From positions 1,054,001 to 1,118,000 of the forward strand of contig NZ_CP043925.1 in the NCBI RefSeq assembly GCF_009914335.1: DNA of 64,000 nt, read 5' to 3'. The notes beneath the pieces are model-generated. The model was not told the DNA's origin. It made no database searches and worked only from the letters and a program-made list of their open reading frames with translations. A program made the position numbers and the translations under genes. The stretch comes from Proteus columbae. GTDB taxonomy: Bacteria; Pseudomonadota; Gammaproteobacteria; Enterobacterales; Enterobacteriaceae. This document shows positions 8,580 to 19,893 of the stretch, piece by piece (position 1 is the stretch's first letter; each line of letters opens with the position of its first letter).

Positions 8580-10490
8580 TTATTCCTCTGAACCACGCGG
8601 TGCTGGTGGAGAAGCTGGCAATACCGTGTTGTTATCACCAAGGAGAATGTGGTCAAGAATTTGTCTTGTAATATCACCGACAGAAGGGCCTGCACCACCA
8701 TTTTCTAGGATAATAGAGATGGCTACGGTCGGTTTATCATAAGGCGCAAAGGCAATCATCAATTTGTGGTCACGAAGATGTTCAGCCAATTGGCTCGCAT
8801 TGTAGGTTTCGTAACTAAACACCTGTGCGGTTCCCGATTTTGCTGCTATTTTATAAGGCGCATCAGCAAAACTTCGGCGACCTGTACCATTAGGGAAGTT
8901 AGCCACACCATACATACCGTGTTTTGCTAATTCCCAATAACCTGAGTTGATATCGCCAATTTGGCGTGTTTCAGTATCAACATAAGGCAACATTTCATTG
9001 CCAAATTTTGTACCGTAAAGTAGGTGAGGGGTTTTAACTTGACCGTCATTAATCAATGTCATTAAAGCTTTTGCCATTTGAATTGGCGTTGCTGTCCAAT
9101 AACCTTGTCCAATCCCTACGGGGATCGTGTCACCTTGATACCAAGGCTTTTTATAACGTTGCTGTTTCCACTCACGCGTTGGCATGATGCCATTGCGTTC
9201 TTCGGATAGATCAATACCTGTATATTCGCCATAACCAAAGCGCTCCATCCAAGTTGATATACGATCAATTCCCATATCATAAGCAACTTGGTAGAAGAAG
9301 GTATCCGCAGATTCTACGATAGATTTTGTAACATTAAGTTTTCCATGTCCCCAACGTTTCCAATCTCGATAACGTTTTTCAGAGCCAGGAAGTTGCCACC
9401 AGCCGGGATCATGAATTGTTGTATTGGCTGTGATTACACCTTCACTTAATGCAGCAACAGACATAAACGGCTTTACGGTTGATGCAGGTGGATAAAGACC
9501 TTGGGTTGTACGGTTGATCAACGGTCTATCTGGGTTGTTTAGTAACCCTTGATATTCGGTGTTCGAAATCCCACCAACAAATAAGTTAGGATCATAACTA
9601 GGATTCGATACAAGCGCTAAAATCTCACCATTGCGAGGATCGGTTACTACAACCGCAGCTCGGCTTGTGGTGAGTAATGTTTCAATATAGGTTTGCAGTT
9701 CAAGGTCGATGGTAAGATAGATATCTTTACCTGCCTGTGGAGGTTGTTCGTGTAACTGGCGAATAACTCGACCACGACTATTAACTTCAACCTCTTCATA
9801 GCCTGTTGTACCGTGTAAAACAGACTCATAATAACGTTCGATGCCTAACTTGCCAATATCATGAGTCGCAGCATAGTTAGGTGATAAACCTTCTTTATCA
9901 AGGCGTTCAACATCCTTATCGTTAATTTTTGCGACATAACCAATTACATGCGTTAATGCTGAACCATAAGGATAATAGCGACGTTGATAGCCTTTAATTT
10001 CTAAGCCAGGATAACGGTATTGATTGATAGCGAAACGTGCGACTTGTACTTGGCTTAATGTTGTTTTTAAGGCAATAGAACTAAATCGACGTGAGCGCTT
10101 GCGCTCTTTTTCAAATGCAGCAATATCTTCGTCCGTTAAGTCAACGACATCCCTTAAACTTTCAAGTGTTTCTTGTAAGTTTGCTACCTTCTCAGGCACA
10201 ACTTCTAATTGATAGATAGTACGATTGAGCGCAAGAGGGATACCTTTGCGGTCGTAAATAATGCCTCTGCTGGGAGCAATCGGTACTAATTTAATTCGGT
10301 TATCATTTGAACGTGTTTGATAATCATCATGGCGAGCGATCTGTAAGTGATTGAGGTTAAAAACCAAAACACCACTCAATATAATAATTACTGAAAATGC
10401 GACAATCACACGACGGATAAATAGCTTTGATTCCGCAGTATAATCTCGAAACGGGGTACGTTTTTTTCTTTTCATCCCATTTGACTTCAC
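8580..10490 (-). CDS. mrdA: Peptidoglycan transpeptidase PBP2 (MrdA)
   Basis: A 636-residue class B penicillin-binding protein of the elongasome. One N-terminal transmembrane helix (about 26-47) anchors it; a pedestal domain follows, then the transpeptidase domain with S337-T-V-K340, S394-A-D396 and K551-S-G-T554, all intact. The open frame starts at a GTG (10490); an in-frame ATG at 10475 is an alternative, since neither start has a strong ribosome binding site. It heads the rod-shape genes and follows rlmH by 23 bases, as in E. coli. Confidence 0.95.
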   Translation of the reverse strand: MKSNGMKRKKRTPFRDYTAESKLFIRRVIVAFSVIIILSGVLVFNLNHLQIARHDDYQTRSNDNRIKLVPIAPSRGIIYDRKGIPLALNRTIYQLEVVPEKVANLQETLESLRDVVDLTDEDIAAFEKERKRSRRFSSIALKTTLSQVQVARFAINQYRYPGLEIKGYQRRYYPYGSALTHVIGYVAKINDKDVERLDKEGLSPNYAATHDIGKLGIERYYESVLHGTTGYEEVEVNSRGRVIRQLHEQPPQAGKDIYLTIDLELQTYIETLLTTSRAAVVVTDPRNGEILALVSNPSYDPNLFVGGISNTEYQGLLNNPDRPLINRTTQGLYPPASTVKPFMSVAALSEGVITANTTIHDPGWWQLPGSEKRYRDWKRWGHGKLNVTKSIVESADTFFYQVAYDMGIDRISTWMERFGYGEYTGIDLSEERNGIMPTREWKQQRYKKPWYQGDTIPVGIGQGYWTATPIQMAKALMTLINDGQVKTPHLLYGTKFGNEMLPYVDTETRQIGDINSGYWELAKHGMYGVANFPNGTGRRSFADAPYKIAAKSGTAQVFSYETYNASQLAEHLRDHKLMIAFAPYDKPTVAISIILENGGAGPSVGDITRQILDHILLGDNNTVLPASPPAPRGSEE

Positions 10491-10513
10491 TTACTGACCC
10501 GCCAATTTATTGA

Positions 10514-10984
10514 TTATTCACGATGATAAGGATGGTTTGTGGTAATGCTCCATGCTCGATAAAGGCTTTCTGCAACCACGACACGAACAAGGGGGTGTGG
10601 CATTGTTAAAGGAGATAAAGACCAGCTTTGTTCAGCCGCAGCTTTACAAGCGGGCGCTAATCCTTCAGGACCACCAATGAGTAAGCTGACATTTCTACCA
10701 TCAAGCTTCCATCGATCAAGTTGTTCTGCAAGTTTTGGCGTATCCCAGCGAGCGCCAGGAATATCGAGAGTGACGATACGATTTCCTTTACCTACTGCTG
10801 CTAACATTTGTTCACCTTCTTTTTCGAGAATACGTTTAATATCCGCATTCTTCCCACGCTTACCAGCGGGGATCTCGATAAGTTCTAAAGGCATGTCTTT
10901 TGGGAATCGATTAAGATAATCCATAAAGCCGGTCTGTATCCAGTCCGGCATTTTTGTACCAACGGCAATGAGCTGTAATTTCAA
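10514..10984 (-). CDS. rlmH: 23S rRNA pseudouridine-1915 N3-methyltransferase RlmH
   Basis: A 156-residue SPOUT-class methyltransferase that methylates pseudouridine 1915 in helix 69 of 23S rRNA on assembled 70S ribosomes. The SAM-binding knot motif GGPEG is at residues 104-108, and the C-terminus with [13 protein letters not shown] (about 122-134) and the final HPYHRE are family signatures. The length is 156 against 155 in E. coli. It lies two bases after rsfS and precedes mrdA. Confidence 0.96.
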   Translation of the reverse strand: MKLQLIAVGTKMPDWIQTGFMDYLNRFPKDMPLELIEIPAGKRGKNADIKRILEKEGEQMLAAVGKGNRIVTLDIPGARWDTPKLAEQLDRWKLDGRNVSLLIGGPEGLAPACKAAAEQSWSLSPLTMPHPLVRVVVAESLYRAWSITTNHPYHRE

Positions 10985-10986
10985 AC

Positions 10987-11313
10987 TCAGCTCCAGAGTT
11001 TTTCAAGTTCGTACATACGGCGACTATCTTCTTGCATGACGTGTACCATGGCTTCACCAAGATCAACGACAATCCAGTCAGAAACGCCTTGTCCTTCAAC
11101 ACCTAAAGGTTGTAATCCCGCTTCGCGGCAATCATCAACGAGATTATCTGCAACAGACATGAGGTGTCTGCTTGATGTACCCGTACAAATAATCATGTAA
11201 TCAGTTACACTTGATTTTCCGCGGACATCTAATGCAATAATGTCTTGAGCTTTAGAATCTTCAAGTTTATCAATAATAAATTGCTGTAATTCAGAGCCTT
11301 GCAAAAGGATCAC
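10987..11313 (-). CDS. rsfS: Ribosomal silencing factor RsfS
   Basis: A 108-residue member of the RsfS/Iojap family, which binds ribosomal protein L14 and blocks subunit joining when nutrients are scarce. Motifs [20 protein letters not shown] (about 29-48) and the C-terminal [14 protein letters not shown] are characteristic. It is first of the rsfS-rlmH-mrdA-mrdB-rlpA series. In E. coli nadD lies directly upstream with holA; here nadD-holA-lptE-leuS is separated from rsfS by an ERIC-like repeat and a DUF1722 gene. Confidence 0.95.
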   Translation of the reverse strand: MILLQGSELQQFIIDKLEDSKAQDIIALDVRGKSSVTDYMIICTGTSSRHLMSVADNLVDDCREAGLQPLGVEGQGVSDWIVVDLGEAMVHVMQEDSRRMYELEKLWS

Positions 11314-11349
11314 CTTTAATCTAATGAGTTAATTCAATCGAAAAATAAC

Positions 11350-11475
11350 ATACTCGTGATACTTCAAGTTGCAGCGTTGTTGACTACATTTATTCGCACT
11401 AGTTATATACTGTGGCATATGCCTAGCGACTTACTCCACTTGTTGTCTAACTGCACCTCAAATTATTTAGAATAT
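11350..11475. repeat. Degenerate ERIC-type intergenic repeat (copy A)
   Basis: About 126 bases upstream of rsfS. The left end (ATACTTCAAGTTGCAG) and the right end (CTGCACCTCAAATTATTTAG) match the conserved ends of ERIC elements, and TTGACTACATT resembles the ERIC inner segment. The centre has diverged. Two similar copies are at 39115-39242 and 48174-48302. Confidence 0.75.
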
Positions 11476-11828
11476 GAATGCTATTTTAAAGGAATTTATA
11501 CCAATAAATCTATTTTACTGGATGATTAATTCCAGTTAGCAATAACAAGAACATAAACCTCATTTTCTTGTTTTTCGACGTTTGATTTAGAAAAATTCAT
11601 ATATGCCCATTAACTGCGTCATAATAAATAACAAAAAGAAGGCAGATAAGAACTTTTCCGTTTAGACGACAGTTTTACCTTACAGTTCCCTTAAGGGAAC
11701 AGAGGGTGAGAATAACAGCTAAACCTCGTCTGTCAATGCTGATTAAACACCTAATTAGCGTGTTTTGACTTTGTTAGGTTTAGATTATACAGACTAATAC
11801 TCATACTTTTTAGTTAGAGAGAAAAAGA
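11476..11828. other. Leader region of the DUF1722 gene
   Basis: About 350 non-coding bases. It holds a 16-bp perfect palindrome GTTCCCTTAAGGGAAC at 11685-11700, which could be a repressor site, and a possible promoter with TTGACT at 11765-11770 and TATACA at 11786-11791 (spacer 15, short of ideal). No open frame or known RNA is recognised here. Confidence 0.5.
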
Positions 11829-12575
11829 ATGGAAAGAAAAGAAAATTATCTCGGGCTATCTTCAGAAATTGTGAGTAACAGCGATCGCCAATTACAAGAA
11901 AAGTTAGCGTTACTTTGTCGTGTCGTTAAAGATGAAAAAATAGGCATTATGCGGATAGATCTCCAAAACAGAGATCATCCGTTGCCGATTTATGGTTATA
12001 TCGGAAAAGAAGGGGATAGACTTGTTTCGCCATCAAATTTTATTTTACCTCAATTAAGTCTTGAGCAACTTTTACAGCCTATTATTCTCGATCACTTTCT
12101 TACTCAATTCTTTGCACTATGCGATTATCAACAACAGGTTAATCAATCATTAAGTAAAGGGGCTTTGATTGAATTTCATAGTCGATATAAATATTTAATT
12201 ATGGCTTATTCACAAGTGGCTTATCGTGAATTAGGGCGTTATATCGCTAATCTTTCTGACGAAATCTCTCTTGATGAAATTACATCTAAATATCAACAAA
12301 AGTTAATGAAGGCATTAAGCGTTGCACCAAGTCGAGAAGGACAAACTAATGCATTAATGCATATGGCGGGTTACTTTAAGCGAGATCTGAGTTCGCAACA
12401 GAAACAAGAAATATCACAGACAATTTTGCTATATCGTCAAGGTGTAGTGCCTTTCTCTAAACCTTATGATTTACTCCAATATTGGTTAACCATTTATCCC
12501 GATGACTATTTGATTAACCAACGCTATTTTTCGCCTTATCCATCTGCCTTTAATTATTTAAGAGAACAACTTTAA
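11829..12575 (+). CDS. DUF1722 (YbgA-like) protein
   Basis: A 248-residue cytoplasmic protein. Residues about 112-236 are a DUF1722 domain, recognised by EFHSRYKYLIMAYS (115-128), YRELGRYIANL (132-142) and the segment around HMAGYFKRDLSS (178-189). The first 110 residues are not recognised and make the protein clearly longer than E. coli YbgA. In E. coli ybgA lies beside the photolyase gene phr, and DUF1722 often occurs with DUF523 or photolyases; neither is adjacent here. The biochemical role is unknown. The gene stands alone, convergent with nadD (10-base gap). Confidence 0.75.
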   Translation: MERKENYLGLSSEIVSNSDRQLQEKLALLCRVVKDEKIGIMRIDLQNRDHPLPIYGYIGKEGDRLVSPSNFILPQLSLEQLLQPIILDHFLTQFFALCDYQQQVNQSLSKGALIEFHSRYKYLIMAYSQVAYRELGRYIANLSDEISLDEITSKYQQKLMKALSVAPSREGQTNALMHMAGYFKRDLSSQQKQEISQTILLYRQGVVPFSKPYDLLQYWLTIYPDDYLINQRYFSPYPSAFNYLREQL

Positions 12576-12585
12576 AAAGAATACG

Positions 12586-13257
12586 TTATTTATAAAGTTG
12601 TTGTTGGCGAATATAGTTTTCAACGGAGTTGGGTAGTAAATCGTGGCAATCTAAACCTGCTTTGTGGCGAGCTCGAATGTCTGTCGCTGAAATATTATAA
12701 AGTGGTGTGTCAGCGAGGAATATTTTACCTGCGGGTAAGCAATGAATATCTTCTTGCTGTTTGGTTTGGTGCTTTTCCAACCATGCTTGCATTTGCGCTG
12801 ATTCAAAATGAGTTTGATAACCAGGACGAGCACAAACTAATAAATGACACATGTCTAATAAACTTTCCCATTTGTGCCACGTATTTATTGAAAGCAATGA
12901 ATCTTGACCAATAATAAAGGCCAAAGGTTGTTTCTCGCCAATTTCTTGTCTGAAGTCTCTTAATGTCTCGATGCTATAAGAGGGGGTTGGTTTTTCAAGC
13001 TCGCGGGTATCCACTTTAAAGGAGGAATACGGCTCAAGCGCAAGACGCACCATTTCAAGGCGTTGTTGAGAAGATGCTTCTGGTTGAGGGCGATGAGGAG
13101 GAATATTGTTAGGTAACCAAATCACTTCTTTTAAACCAATTAATCCTGAGAGTGCTTCAACAGGACGCAAATGCCCATAATGAATAGGATCGAATGTACC
13201 ACCATATAAAGCGATGGCTTGGTTAATTAAAGGTGTTGAGTGATTGGTTCTAGGCAT
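12586..13257 (-). CDS. nadD: Nicotinate-nucleotide adenylyltransferase NadD
   Basis: A 223-residue enzyme that adenylates nicotinate mononucleotide in NAD synthesis. The nucleotidyltransferase motif GGTFDPIHYGH is at residues 19-29, and the C-terminal ISATDIR motif is present. The open frame extends upstream to 13371, but that would overlap holA by 120 bases; the ATG at 13257 gives an 8-base overlap with the holA end and the usual NadD length (E. coli 213). It is the last gene of leuS-lptE-holA-nadD; cobC, next in E. coli, is not present. Confidence 0.95.
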   Translation of the reverse strand: MPRTNHSTPLINQAIALYGGTFDPIHYGHLRPVEALSGLIGLKEVIWLPNNIPPHRPQPEASSQQRLEMVRLALEPYSSFKVDTRELEKPTPSYSIETLRDFRQEIGEKQPLAFIIGQDSLLSINTWHKWESLLDMCHLLVCARPGYQTHFESAQMQAWLEKHQTKQQEDIHCLPAGKIFLADTPLYNISATDIRARHKAGLDCHDLLPNSVENYIRQQQLYK

Positions 13258-14284
13258 GACTGACAAATCCTTCTGGTAGTGCTTTTCCACAAAGTAATAA
13301 GCCCAGAGCACTGAGCGAGGGCCAAACTGTCTGTCCGTAATCTTGCTTAATAGTAATTTCAATTGTTGCAAGTAATCGTATTGCTGTCAGCAATTGATGT
13401 TCAGATAAACGTTGTAGTGCTGCTGTGAATATTGGGCGTCGGTTTTGCCAAATTCGATGTTTATCAAAAATCGTTTTTAATGAAGCTGTTTTAGATTCAC
13501 GATGTAGTGTAATCAGCTGCATTAACTCACGTTGTAAAGTTCTGAGTAAAATAACAGGTTCAGAGTCTTCTCTTTTGAGTTGTTGCAATATATGCCATGC
13601 ACGTTGTGTTTTCCCTGCAAGTAATGCATCAACCCAGTGATAAGGGGTAAAATGTGACGCGTCATTGACCGCCGCTTCGACTCTTGGGAGTGTTAATTTA
13701 CCGTCAGGGTACAGCAGATAAAGGCGTTCGATGGCTTGTGCTAGTGCTAGTAAATTTCCTTCATAACAGTAGCAAAGTAATTGATTACCTTGTTCATCCA
13801 GCGCTAACCCTTTTTGTTTTGCTCGACGCGCAACCCAAGTAGGTAATTTATCAAGCTCAGGTGTTAGACAAGAAACATAGGTTCCATGTTGGCTTAATGT
13901 TTTAAACCATTCACTGTTTTCTTGCGCTTTTGTGAGTTTATTGCCACGTAAAATCAACAATAAATCTTGATGCAATTCTTGAGATAGGCGAGTGAGTTTC
14001 TCTGACATCGCTGCATTGGGGTCATTTTCAGGTAAATGCAGTAAAAGAGATTGTCTTTGAGAAAAAAGGCTTAGCGATTGACAAAGCGAGTAAATTTCAT
14101 TCCAGTCTGTATTATTATCAAGGGTAAATTGATAGTGCTCGATAAATCCTTGGGATTTAGCGGTGGATTGAATAGCATCTTGAGATTCTTGGAGTAACAG
14201 AGGTTCATTACCCCAGAGTAGGTAACTTTGGCGCAGCCCCTCTTGGAGCTGCGCATTCAGTTGTTCTGGATATAAGCGGATCAT
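13250..14284 (-). CDS. holA: DNA polymerase III delta subunit HolA
   Basis: A 344-residue subunit of the clamp loader (E. coli 343). Delta opens the beta sliding clamp. The N-terminal MIRLYPEQLNAQL, the SLSLFSQRQSLLLHLPE segment (about 70-86) carrying the clamp-binding element, and the C-terminal collar domain are recognisable. It overlaps lptE by four bases at its start and nadD by eight at its end, so translation of the three genes is probably coupled. Confidence 0.96.
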   Translation of the reverse strand: MIRLYPEQLNAQLQEGLRQSYLLWGNEPLLLQESQDAIQSTAKSQGFIEHYQFTLDNNTDWNEIYSLCQSLSLFSQRQSLLLHLPENDPNAAMSEKLTRLSQELHQDLLLILRGNKLTKAQENSEWFKTLSQHGTYVSCLTPELDKLPTWVARRAKQKGLALDEQGNQLLCYCYEGNLLALAQAIERLYLLYPDGKLTLPRVEAAVNDASHFTPYHWVDALLAGKTQRAWHILQQLKREDSEPVILLRTLQRELMQLITLHRESKTASLKTIFDKHRIWQNRRPIFTAALQRLSEHQLLTAIRLLATIEITIKQDYGQTVWPSLSALGLLLCGKALPEGFVSHA

Positions 14285-14829
14285 TTGGCTGGTGAGATTA
14301 TCTGTTTTGCCTGCTCAGCTTGTGCGGCTTTTTGGCGTTCAGCGTTGTGAACAACCAATAATTTACGCACTAATATCGCTGTCGCTTGTTCACGCATCTC
14401 TTGCTTGATAATGTCATTTTCAGCATCTTTCGCTAATGCTTCTAATGGGTTATCGAAGAATGGGCGTGAAACCTGTGATGAAATTGGGTAAATCGTACCA
14501 TCAGGCATAATCACTTGTGCATCAAGCACAAATGTTAACTGACTCTCTGCTGATTTACCGTCTTGATACACAGATACGGTTTCTTTACTTTCTGATGAGC
14601 CGACAATTTTAAGAATAGGGATATTGGCTGTTGGATTTTCAACAAGCTGAACACCACTAAGTCTAAGTTGTTGACGCATTACTCGAGATAATGGGCCATA
14701 AGGGTCACCAGAGCTAAGATAAAGCGTTTTTAATTCTGCTGGAACCTGAGTTTTACCTTGAAGGTGAAAACCACAGCCAGCGGTGATTAACACCGCTAAA
14801 CCGAAAAATAGCGAAAATAGATATCGCAC
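14281..14829 (-). CDS. lptE: LPS assembly lipoprotein LptE
   Basis: A 182-residue outer-membrane lipoprotein that plugs the LptD barrel and helps insert lipopolysaccharide into the outer leaflet. The signal peptide ends in ITAGC with the lipidated cysteine at Cys19, followed by GFHLQGKTQVP, the usual mature start of LptE. The alanine/glutamine/lysine-rich C-terminal tail (about 160-182) is low in complexity. It sits 12 bases after leuS and overlaps holA. Confidence 0.95.
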   Translation of the reverse strand: MRYLFSLFFGLAVLITAGCGFHLQGKTQVPAELKTLYLSSGDPYGPLSRVMRQQLRLSGVQLVENPTANIPILKIVGSSESKETVSVYQDGKSAESQLTFVLDAQVIMPDGTIYPISSQVSRPFFDNPLEALAKDAENDIIKQEMREQATAILVRKLLVVHNAERQKAAQAEQAKQIISPAK

Positions 14830-14841
14830 TAGGCCTCCTTA

Positions 14842-17424
14842 TCAGCCAACAACGATGTTCAGTAATTTGCCTGGAACATAGATGACTTTACGAATAGCCA
14901 CATCTTCCAAGTATTTTGCAACACTGTACTCTTTTGTCGCCATTTCCTGAACATATTCTTTTTCTGAATTAGCCGGAACAGTAACACGACCACGAACTTT
15001 ACCATTCACTTGAACGATAATCAGTTTAGTGTCATCAATCATGGCTTCTTCATCAGCAACAGGCCATGGCGCAACATCAACGTCTTCTTTACCACCTAAT
15101 GCTTGCCACATAACAAAACATGCATGAGGAATAATTGGAGAAAGCATACGAACAATTGCTTCTAATGCTTCTTGCATTAATGCACGATCTTGTTCTGTTT
15201 CTTGTGTTGCACGAGTTAATTTATTCATTAACTCCATAATGGCAGCAATCGCGGTGTTAAAGGCTAAACGACGACCTACGTCATCAGATACTTTCGCAAT
15301 CGTTTTATGTAAGTCACGACGTAAATCTTTTTGTTCTTCTGTCAGTGTAGAAAGATCAAGAGACTGTGTCGCTCCTTTTTGAGTGTGCTCGTGAACTAAA
15401 CGCCATAAACGACGTAAGAAACGGTTTGCACCTTCAACGCTAGATTCTTGCCATTCCAGTGTTAATTCTGGTGGAGCAGCAAACATCATAAATAAACGAA
15501 CGGTATCTGCACCATAACGTTCAACCATAGTTTGTGGGTCGATGCCGTTATTTTTAGATTTAGACATTTTGCTCATGCCAGCATAAGTCAATTCATGACC
15601 TTCGCTGTCAGTCGCTTTAATGATGCGATTTTTCTCATCACGTTCAACAATCGCTTCAGCAGGAGATACCCAATGGCGAGCACCATCTTCACCAGTGTGA
15701 TAGAACGCATCCGCTAATACCATGCCTTGGCACAGTAAGCGTTTTGCTGGTTCATCCGAGTTTACTAAACCAGCATCACGCATCAGTTTATGGAAGAAGC
15801 GGAAATACATTAAGTGCATGATGGCGTGCTCAATACCACCAATATACCAGTCAACAGGTAACCAATAGTTAGCTGCTTTCGGATCTAACATGCCTTTATC
15901 GTAATCAGGGCAGGTATAACGAGCGTAATACCAAGAAGATTCCATAAAGGTGTCAAAAGTATCCGTTTCACGCAGCGCTGGTTGACCATTGATTGTGGTT
16001 TTTGCCCACTCAGGATCTGCTTTGATTGGGCTGGTGATCCCGTCCATTTTGACATCTTCTGGCAGGATAACTGGCAGCTGATCTTCAGGAACAGGAACAA
16101 CAGTACCGTCTTCTAAAGTTGCCATTGGAATTGGCGCACCCCAGTAACGTTGACGAGAAACACCCCAGTCACGTAAACGGTAGTTAACTTTGCGCTCACC
16201 AACACCCATTTGTGCCAGTTTATCAGCAATAGCGTTAAAGCCAGCTTGGTTATCAAGACCTGTGAATTCACCAGAGTTAATCAGGCTATTTCTTTCAGTG
16301 AATACACTGGCAGAGACATCTGGTTGGTTACCTTCAGCATCTGCAATAACAGCTTTAATTGGTAAATTGTATTTAGTTGCAAATTCCCAGTCACGTTCAT
16401 CATGGCCTGGAACCGCCATTACAGCACCCGTGCCGTATTCCATTAAGACAAAGTTAGCAACCCAAATAGCGACTTTTTCTTTAGTTAATGGATGAATAGC
16501 GTAAAGGCCTGTTGCAATCCCTTTTTTCTCCATTGTTGCCATATCGGCTTCTGCCATTTTCATGTTACGGCATTCATCAATGAATTGTTGAATTTCAGGA
16601 TTATTTTGAGCAGCTTTTTGCGCTAATGGGTGACCTGCTGCAACTGCAACATAAGTGACGCCCATAAATGTATCTGGACGCGTTGTATAAACGGTCATTG
16701 TGTCGTTGCTGTCAGCAACATCAAATTTAATTTCGACACCTTCAGAGCGACCAATCCAGTTACGTTGCATGGTCTTAACTTGTTCAGGCCACTCATCTAA
16801 CGTATCTAAATCGTTTAACAGCTCTTCGGCATACTCGGTAATTTTGATAAACCACTGTGGAATTTCTTTACGTTCAACAGGGGTATCACAACGCCAGCAG
16901 CAGCCATCGATAACTTGTTCGTTGGCTAAAACTGTTAAGTCATGTGGGCACCAGTTAACAGCAGAGGTCTTTTTATAAACTAAGCCTTTTTCATATAACT
17001 TAGTAAAGAACCACTGTTCCCAGCGATAATATTCTGGTGTACAGGTAGTGACTTCACGATCCCAATCGTAACCAAAACCCAGTTTTTTTAACTGGTTTTT
17101 CATGTAATTGATGTTTTCGTAAGTCCATGGTGCAGGGGCGGTTTTATTTTTTACTGCGGCACCTTCTGCTGGTAAGCCAAACGCATCCCAACCAATAGGC
17201 TGTAAGACGTTTTTACCTAGCATACGTTGATAACGGGAAATCACGTCACCAATGGTGTAGTTACGGACGTGTCCCATGTGTAGTCGGCCAGAAGGATAAG
17301 GTAGCATTGACAGGCAGTAATATTTTTCTTTGTTATTATCTTCTGTCACTTTAAATGTATTGTTCTTTTCCCAGTGTTCCTGGATAGTTTGCTCTATATC
17401 TTCGGGACGATATTGTTCTTGCAT
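14842..17424 (-). CDS. leuS: Leucyl-tRNA synthetase
   Basis: An 860-residue class Ia synthetase, the same length as in E. coli. The HIGH-type motif HMGH is at residues 49-52 and KMSKS near residue 620. The CP1 editing domain, about 220-420, carries the T-rich motif TTRPDTFMG and GTGAVM(A)VPGHDERD. A leucine-codon attenuator peptide was not seen upstream. It heads the leuS-lptE-holA-nadD operon. Confidence 0.98.
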   Translation of the reverse strand: MQEQYRPEDIEQTIQEHWEKNNTFKVTEDNNKEKYYCLSMLPYPSGRLHMGHVRNYTIGDVISRYQRMLGKNVLQPIGWDAFGLPAEGAAVKNKTAPAPWTYENINYMKNQLKKLGFGYDWDREVTTCTPEYYRWEQWFFTKLYEKGLVYKKTSAVNWCPHDLTVLANEQVIDGCCWRCDTPVERKEIPQWFIKITEYAEELLNDLDTLDEWPEQVKTMQRNWIGRSEGVEIKFDVADSNDTMTVYTTRPDTFMGVTYVAVAAGHPLAQKAAQNNPEIQQFIDECRNMKMAEADMATMEKKGIATGLYAIHPLTKEKVAIWVANFVLMEYGTGAVMAVPGHDERDWEFATKYNLPIKAVIADAEGNQPDVSASVFTERNSLINSGEFTGLDNQAGFNAIADKLAQMGVGERKVNYRLRDWGVSRQRYWGAPIPMATLEDGTVVPVPEDQLPVILPEDVKMDGITSPIKADPEWAKTTINGQPALRETDTFDTFMESSWYYARYTCPDYDKGMLDPKAANYWLPVDWYIGGIEHAIMHLMYFRFFHKLMRDAGLVNSDEPAKRLLCQGMVLADAFYHTGEDGARHWVSPAEAIVERDEKNRIIKATDSEGHELTYAGMSKMSKSKNNGIDPQTMVERYGADTVRLFMMFAAPPELTLEWQESSVEGANRFLRRLWRLVHEHTQKGATQSLDLSTLTEEQKDLRRDLHKTIAKVSDDVGRRLAFNTAIAAIMELMNKLTRATQETEQDRALMQEALEAIVRMLSPIIPHACFVMWQALGGKEDVDVAPWPVADEEAMIDDTKLIIVQVNGKVRGRVTVPANSEKEYVQEMATKEYSVAKYLEDVAIRKVIYVPGKLLNIVVG

Positions 17425-17750
17425 GGCACCGATAATCCTATGGTGAATTAATGGCTACCGGAGGGTAACCGCTATTATGAAATTAAGACTTGCATAGCAT
17501 AGCTGATTTTGTCTAATAGCCACAACTATTGATCTCAATGAAAGCCACTGTTTGCATAACTTTTTCAAGACAATTGCGAGATATCTTGGAAAGAGTTAGA
17601 GCAAAAAGACAATAAATGCGTATTTTCTGAAAAAATAATAGGAATATTGCGAAAAAAGAAGATTATTTGATATTTAGTTGCGAGGTTAATCGAAATTATT
17701 ATTTTGGGCTGACGTGCTGAAAAAGCACGCCAGCAGAGGAGATGTGGGAG
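17425..17750. other. Intergenic region between leuS and gltL
   Basis: 326 bases that should hold the leuS promoter (minus strand) and the end of the glt operon. Apart from the gltL terminator (17703-17733) I see no gene, repeat or recognised operator; a T-box or leader peptide was looked for and not found. Confidence 0.6.
17703..17733 (-). terminator. Terminator after gltL
   Basis: CTGACGTGCT (17709-17718) pairs with AGCACGCCAG (17724-17733) with one G-T pair. On the minus strand the hairpin is followed by CCCAAAATAATAATTT, so the tail is only partly T-rich. It lies just past the stop of gltL. Confidence 0.65.
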
Positions 17751-18476
17751 TTAGTGTAGAATTTTAGCGAGGAAGTCTTTTGCTCGCGCTGATTTTGGAT
17801 TATCAAAAAAATCATTTTTAGGTCTATCTTCCACAATTCGACCTTCATCCATAAAAATAATACGGTCAGCAACTTTTTTAGCAAAACCCATTTCATGGGT
17901 CACTACCATCATTGTCATACCTTCATTTGCAAGCTCTACCATTACATCAAGTACTTCATTAATCATTTCAGGATCAAGCGCTGATGTAGGTTCATCAAAT
18001 AACATTGCAATAGGGTCCATGCATAATGCGCGAGCGATGGCGACACGTTGTTGTTGACCACCAGAAAGCTGAGCTGGATATTTGTTAGCATGGCTTGCTA
18101 ATCCTACTCGCTCTAATAGCTTTAATCCTTTCTCTTTTGCGGCACCTTTCTCTCTATTAAGCACTTTAACTTGTGCCAGTGTAAGATTTTCAATAATAGA
18201 GAGGTGAGGGAAGAGTTCAAAATGTTGGAAAACCATACCCACTTTTGCTCGTAATTTAGCAAGATCAGTATGCTTGTCATTTACTTTGATTTCATTAACA
18301 AAGATCTCGCCTTGTTGTATCGGCTCTAAGCCATTCACTGTTTTGATCAGTGTTGATTTACCTGATCCAGAAGGTCCACAGACAACAACAACTTCCCCCT
18401 TTTTAACTTCAGTGGAACATTCAGTCAGTACTTGAAACTGACCATACCATTTGGATACGTCTTTTAGGGAAATCAT
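17751..18476 (-). CDS. gltL: Glutamate/aspartate ABC transporter ATPase GltL
   Basis: A 241-residue ABC ATPase, identical in length to E. coli GltL. Walker [10 protein letters not shown] is at 34-42, the signature LSGGQQQR near 135-142 and Walker B AMLFDEP near 155-161. It powers import of glutamate and aspartate across the inner membrane with GltJ, GltK and the binding protein GltI. It abuts gltK with no gap, and a terminator follows. Confidence 0.96.
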   Translation of the reverse strand: MISLKDVSKWYGQFQVLTECSTEVKKGEVVVVCGPSGSGKSTLIKTVNGLEPIQQGEIFVNEIKVNDKHTDLAKLRAKVGMVFQHFELFPHLSIIENLTLAQVKVLNREKGAAKEKGLKLLERVGLASHANKYPAQLSGGQQQRVAIARALCMDPIAMLFDEPTSALDPEMINEVLDVMVELANEGMTMMVVTHEMGFAKKVADRIIFMDEGRIVEDRPKNDFFDNPKSARAKDFLAKILH

Positions 18477-19151
18477 CTAGGTAGTCCTTTTTTTAAGAAA
18501 GTTTACTAACATCGAAGCAGCGAAGCTAATGACAAAATAAACAAAACCAGCAAAGAGGATCATTTCAACTTGTGTACCATCTCGTTCTCCAATATTTGCC
18601 GCTGTTCTGAAAAAGTCAGTAAGACTTAAAACGTAAACCAAGGATGTATCTTGGAATAATACAATTCCTTGAGTCAGTAAAAGCGGGATCATGGCTCGAA
18701 AGGCTTGAGGTAGGATCACTAAACGCATGGTTTGTGATTTGGTCATACCTAACGCGAGTGAGGCTGAAAATTGTCCTTTGCTAACACTTTGAATACCTGC
18801 TCTTATAATTTCAGAGTAATAGGCCGCTTCAAATAAAGAGAACGCTATCATTGCTGAAATTAAACGGATATCACTTTTAGGTGAAAGTCCTAGAACATTT
18901 TGTAATATGTTAGGCACAATTAAATAAAACCACAGCAATACCATGACTAATGGGATAGAACGGAAGGTATTAACGTAAGCGGCTGCAAACCAGCTAATAG
19001 GCTTAAAGGTAGATAGGCGCATAACGGCAAGCACCGTTCCCCATAAAATACCGACCACAATAGCAGTGATAGTGATTTTTAGTGTGATAGCCATTCCATC
19101 GACTAAAAATGGTAGGCTTGGAACAACAGAACTCCAGTCAAATTCGTACAT
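18477..19151 (-). CDS. gltK: Glutamate/aspartate ABC transporter permease GltK
   Basis: A 224-residue inner-membrane permease with about five transmembrane helices and the EAA loop ([18 protein letters not shown], near 117-134) that contacts GltL. The length equals E. coli GltK. It overlaps gltJ by one base and abuts gltL. Confidence 0.95.
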   Translation of the reverse strand: MYEFDWSSVVPSLPFLVDGMAITLKITITAIVVGILWGTVLAVMRLSTFKPISWFAAAYVNTFRSIPLVMVLLWFYLIVPNILQNVLGLSPKSDIRLISAMIAFSLFEAAYYSEIIRAGIQSVSKGQFSASLALGMTKSQTMRLVILPQAFRAMIPLLLTQGIVLFQDTSLVYVLSLTDFFRTAANIGERDGTQVEMILFAGFVYFVISFAASMLVNFLKKRTT

Positions 19152-19891
19152 TATTGACCTCCTGTTGTGCCGGGTAAGCGAACGCGTTTTTCAAGCCAAT
19201 TCATTATTACCATAATGATGACATTGATAAATACATAGGCCAGAGTGATTGCTGTGAATGACTCATACGCTTTCGCGGAATAGTCGAGGAGTTTATTTGC
19301 TTGTGCCGCCATATCAATAAGTCCGATAGTAGAGGCAATCGCTGAGTTTTTCACGAGATTGAGCATTTCGGATGTCATTGGTGGAATAATGACTCGGTAT
19401 GCATTGGGTAATAAAACATAACGATAAGTTTGAGGTAAAGTTAAGCCCAATGCTAAACCTGCGGCTTTTTGTCCGCGGGGTAATGAGTTTATTGCGGCTC
19501 TAACTTGTTCACACATACGCGCGGCGGTAAATAAACCTAAGCAGAGTGCTGATGAAACAAAAAATTGCACATTGGGCGCTAAGTCCATTTTAAACCAGTC
19601 GCCAATAGATTGAGGCAAGAGTTCAGGAATAACTAAATACCACGTAAAGAATTGAACAATAAGTGGTACGTTACGAAATAACTCAACATAAACAGTGCCT
19701 AAGCTTGAAAGCCAGCGATTAGGTACTGTGCGTAAAATCCCGAATAAAGAACCAACAAAAAAGGCAATAATCCAAGCGCATAAAGATAAGGCAATGGTGA
19801 CTTGAAAGCCAGAAATCAGCCATCCTAAGTATGTGGTGTTTCCGAAAGGGGCTTCTTGGAAGAATATCCCCCAATCCCAATCAATCGACAT
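19151..19891 (-). CDS. gltJ: Glutamate/aspartate ABC transporter permease GltJ
   Basis: A 246-residue permease partner of GltK. The open frame extends to 19945, but the ATG at 19891 is chosen because a strong GGAGGTGA lies six bases upstream and because the protein then begins [19 protein letters not shown], as in E. coli. The EAA loop (about 150-170, [14 protein letters not shown]) is present. The ribosome binding site is embedded in a short hairpin and follows a terminator-like structure, suggesting lower expression than gltI. Confidence 0.95.
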   Translation of the reverse strand: MSIDWDWGIFFQEAPFGNTTYLGWLISGFQVTIALSLCAWIIAFFVGSLFGILRTVPNRWLSSLGTVYVELFRNVPLIVQFFTWYLVIPELLPQSIGDWFKMDLAPNVQFFVSSALCLGLFTAARMCEQVRAAINSLPRGQKAAGLALGLTLPQTYRYVLLPNAYRVIIPPMTSEMLNLVKNSAIASTIGLIDMAAQANKLLDYSAKAYESFTAITLAYVFINVIIMVIMNWLEKRVRLPGTTGGQ

Positions 19892-19893
19892 GA

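Noticed and set aside
13258..13371. Longer NadD start at 13371
   Set aside because: It would overlap holA by 120 bases and add 38 residues not found in the family.
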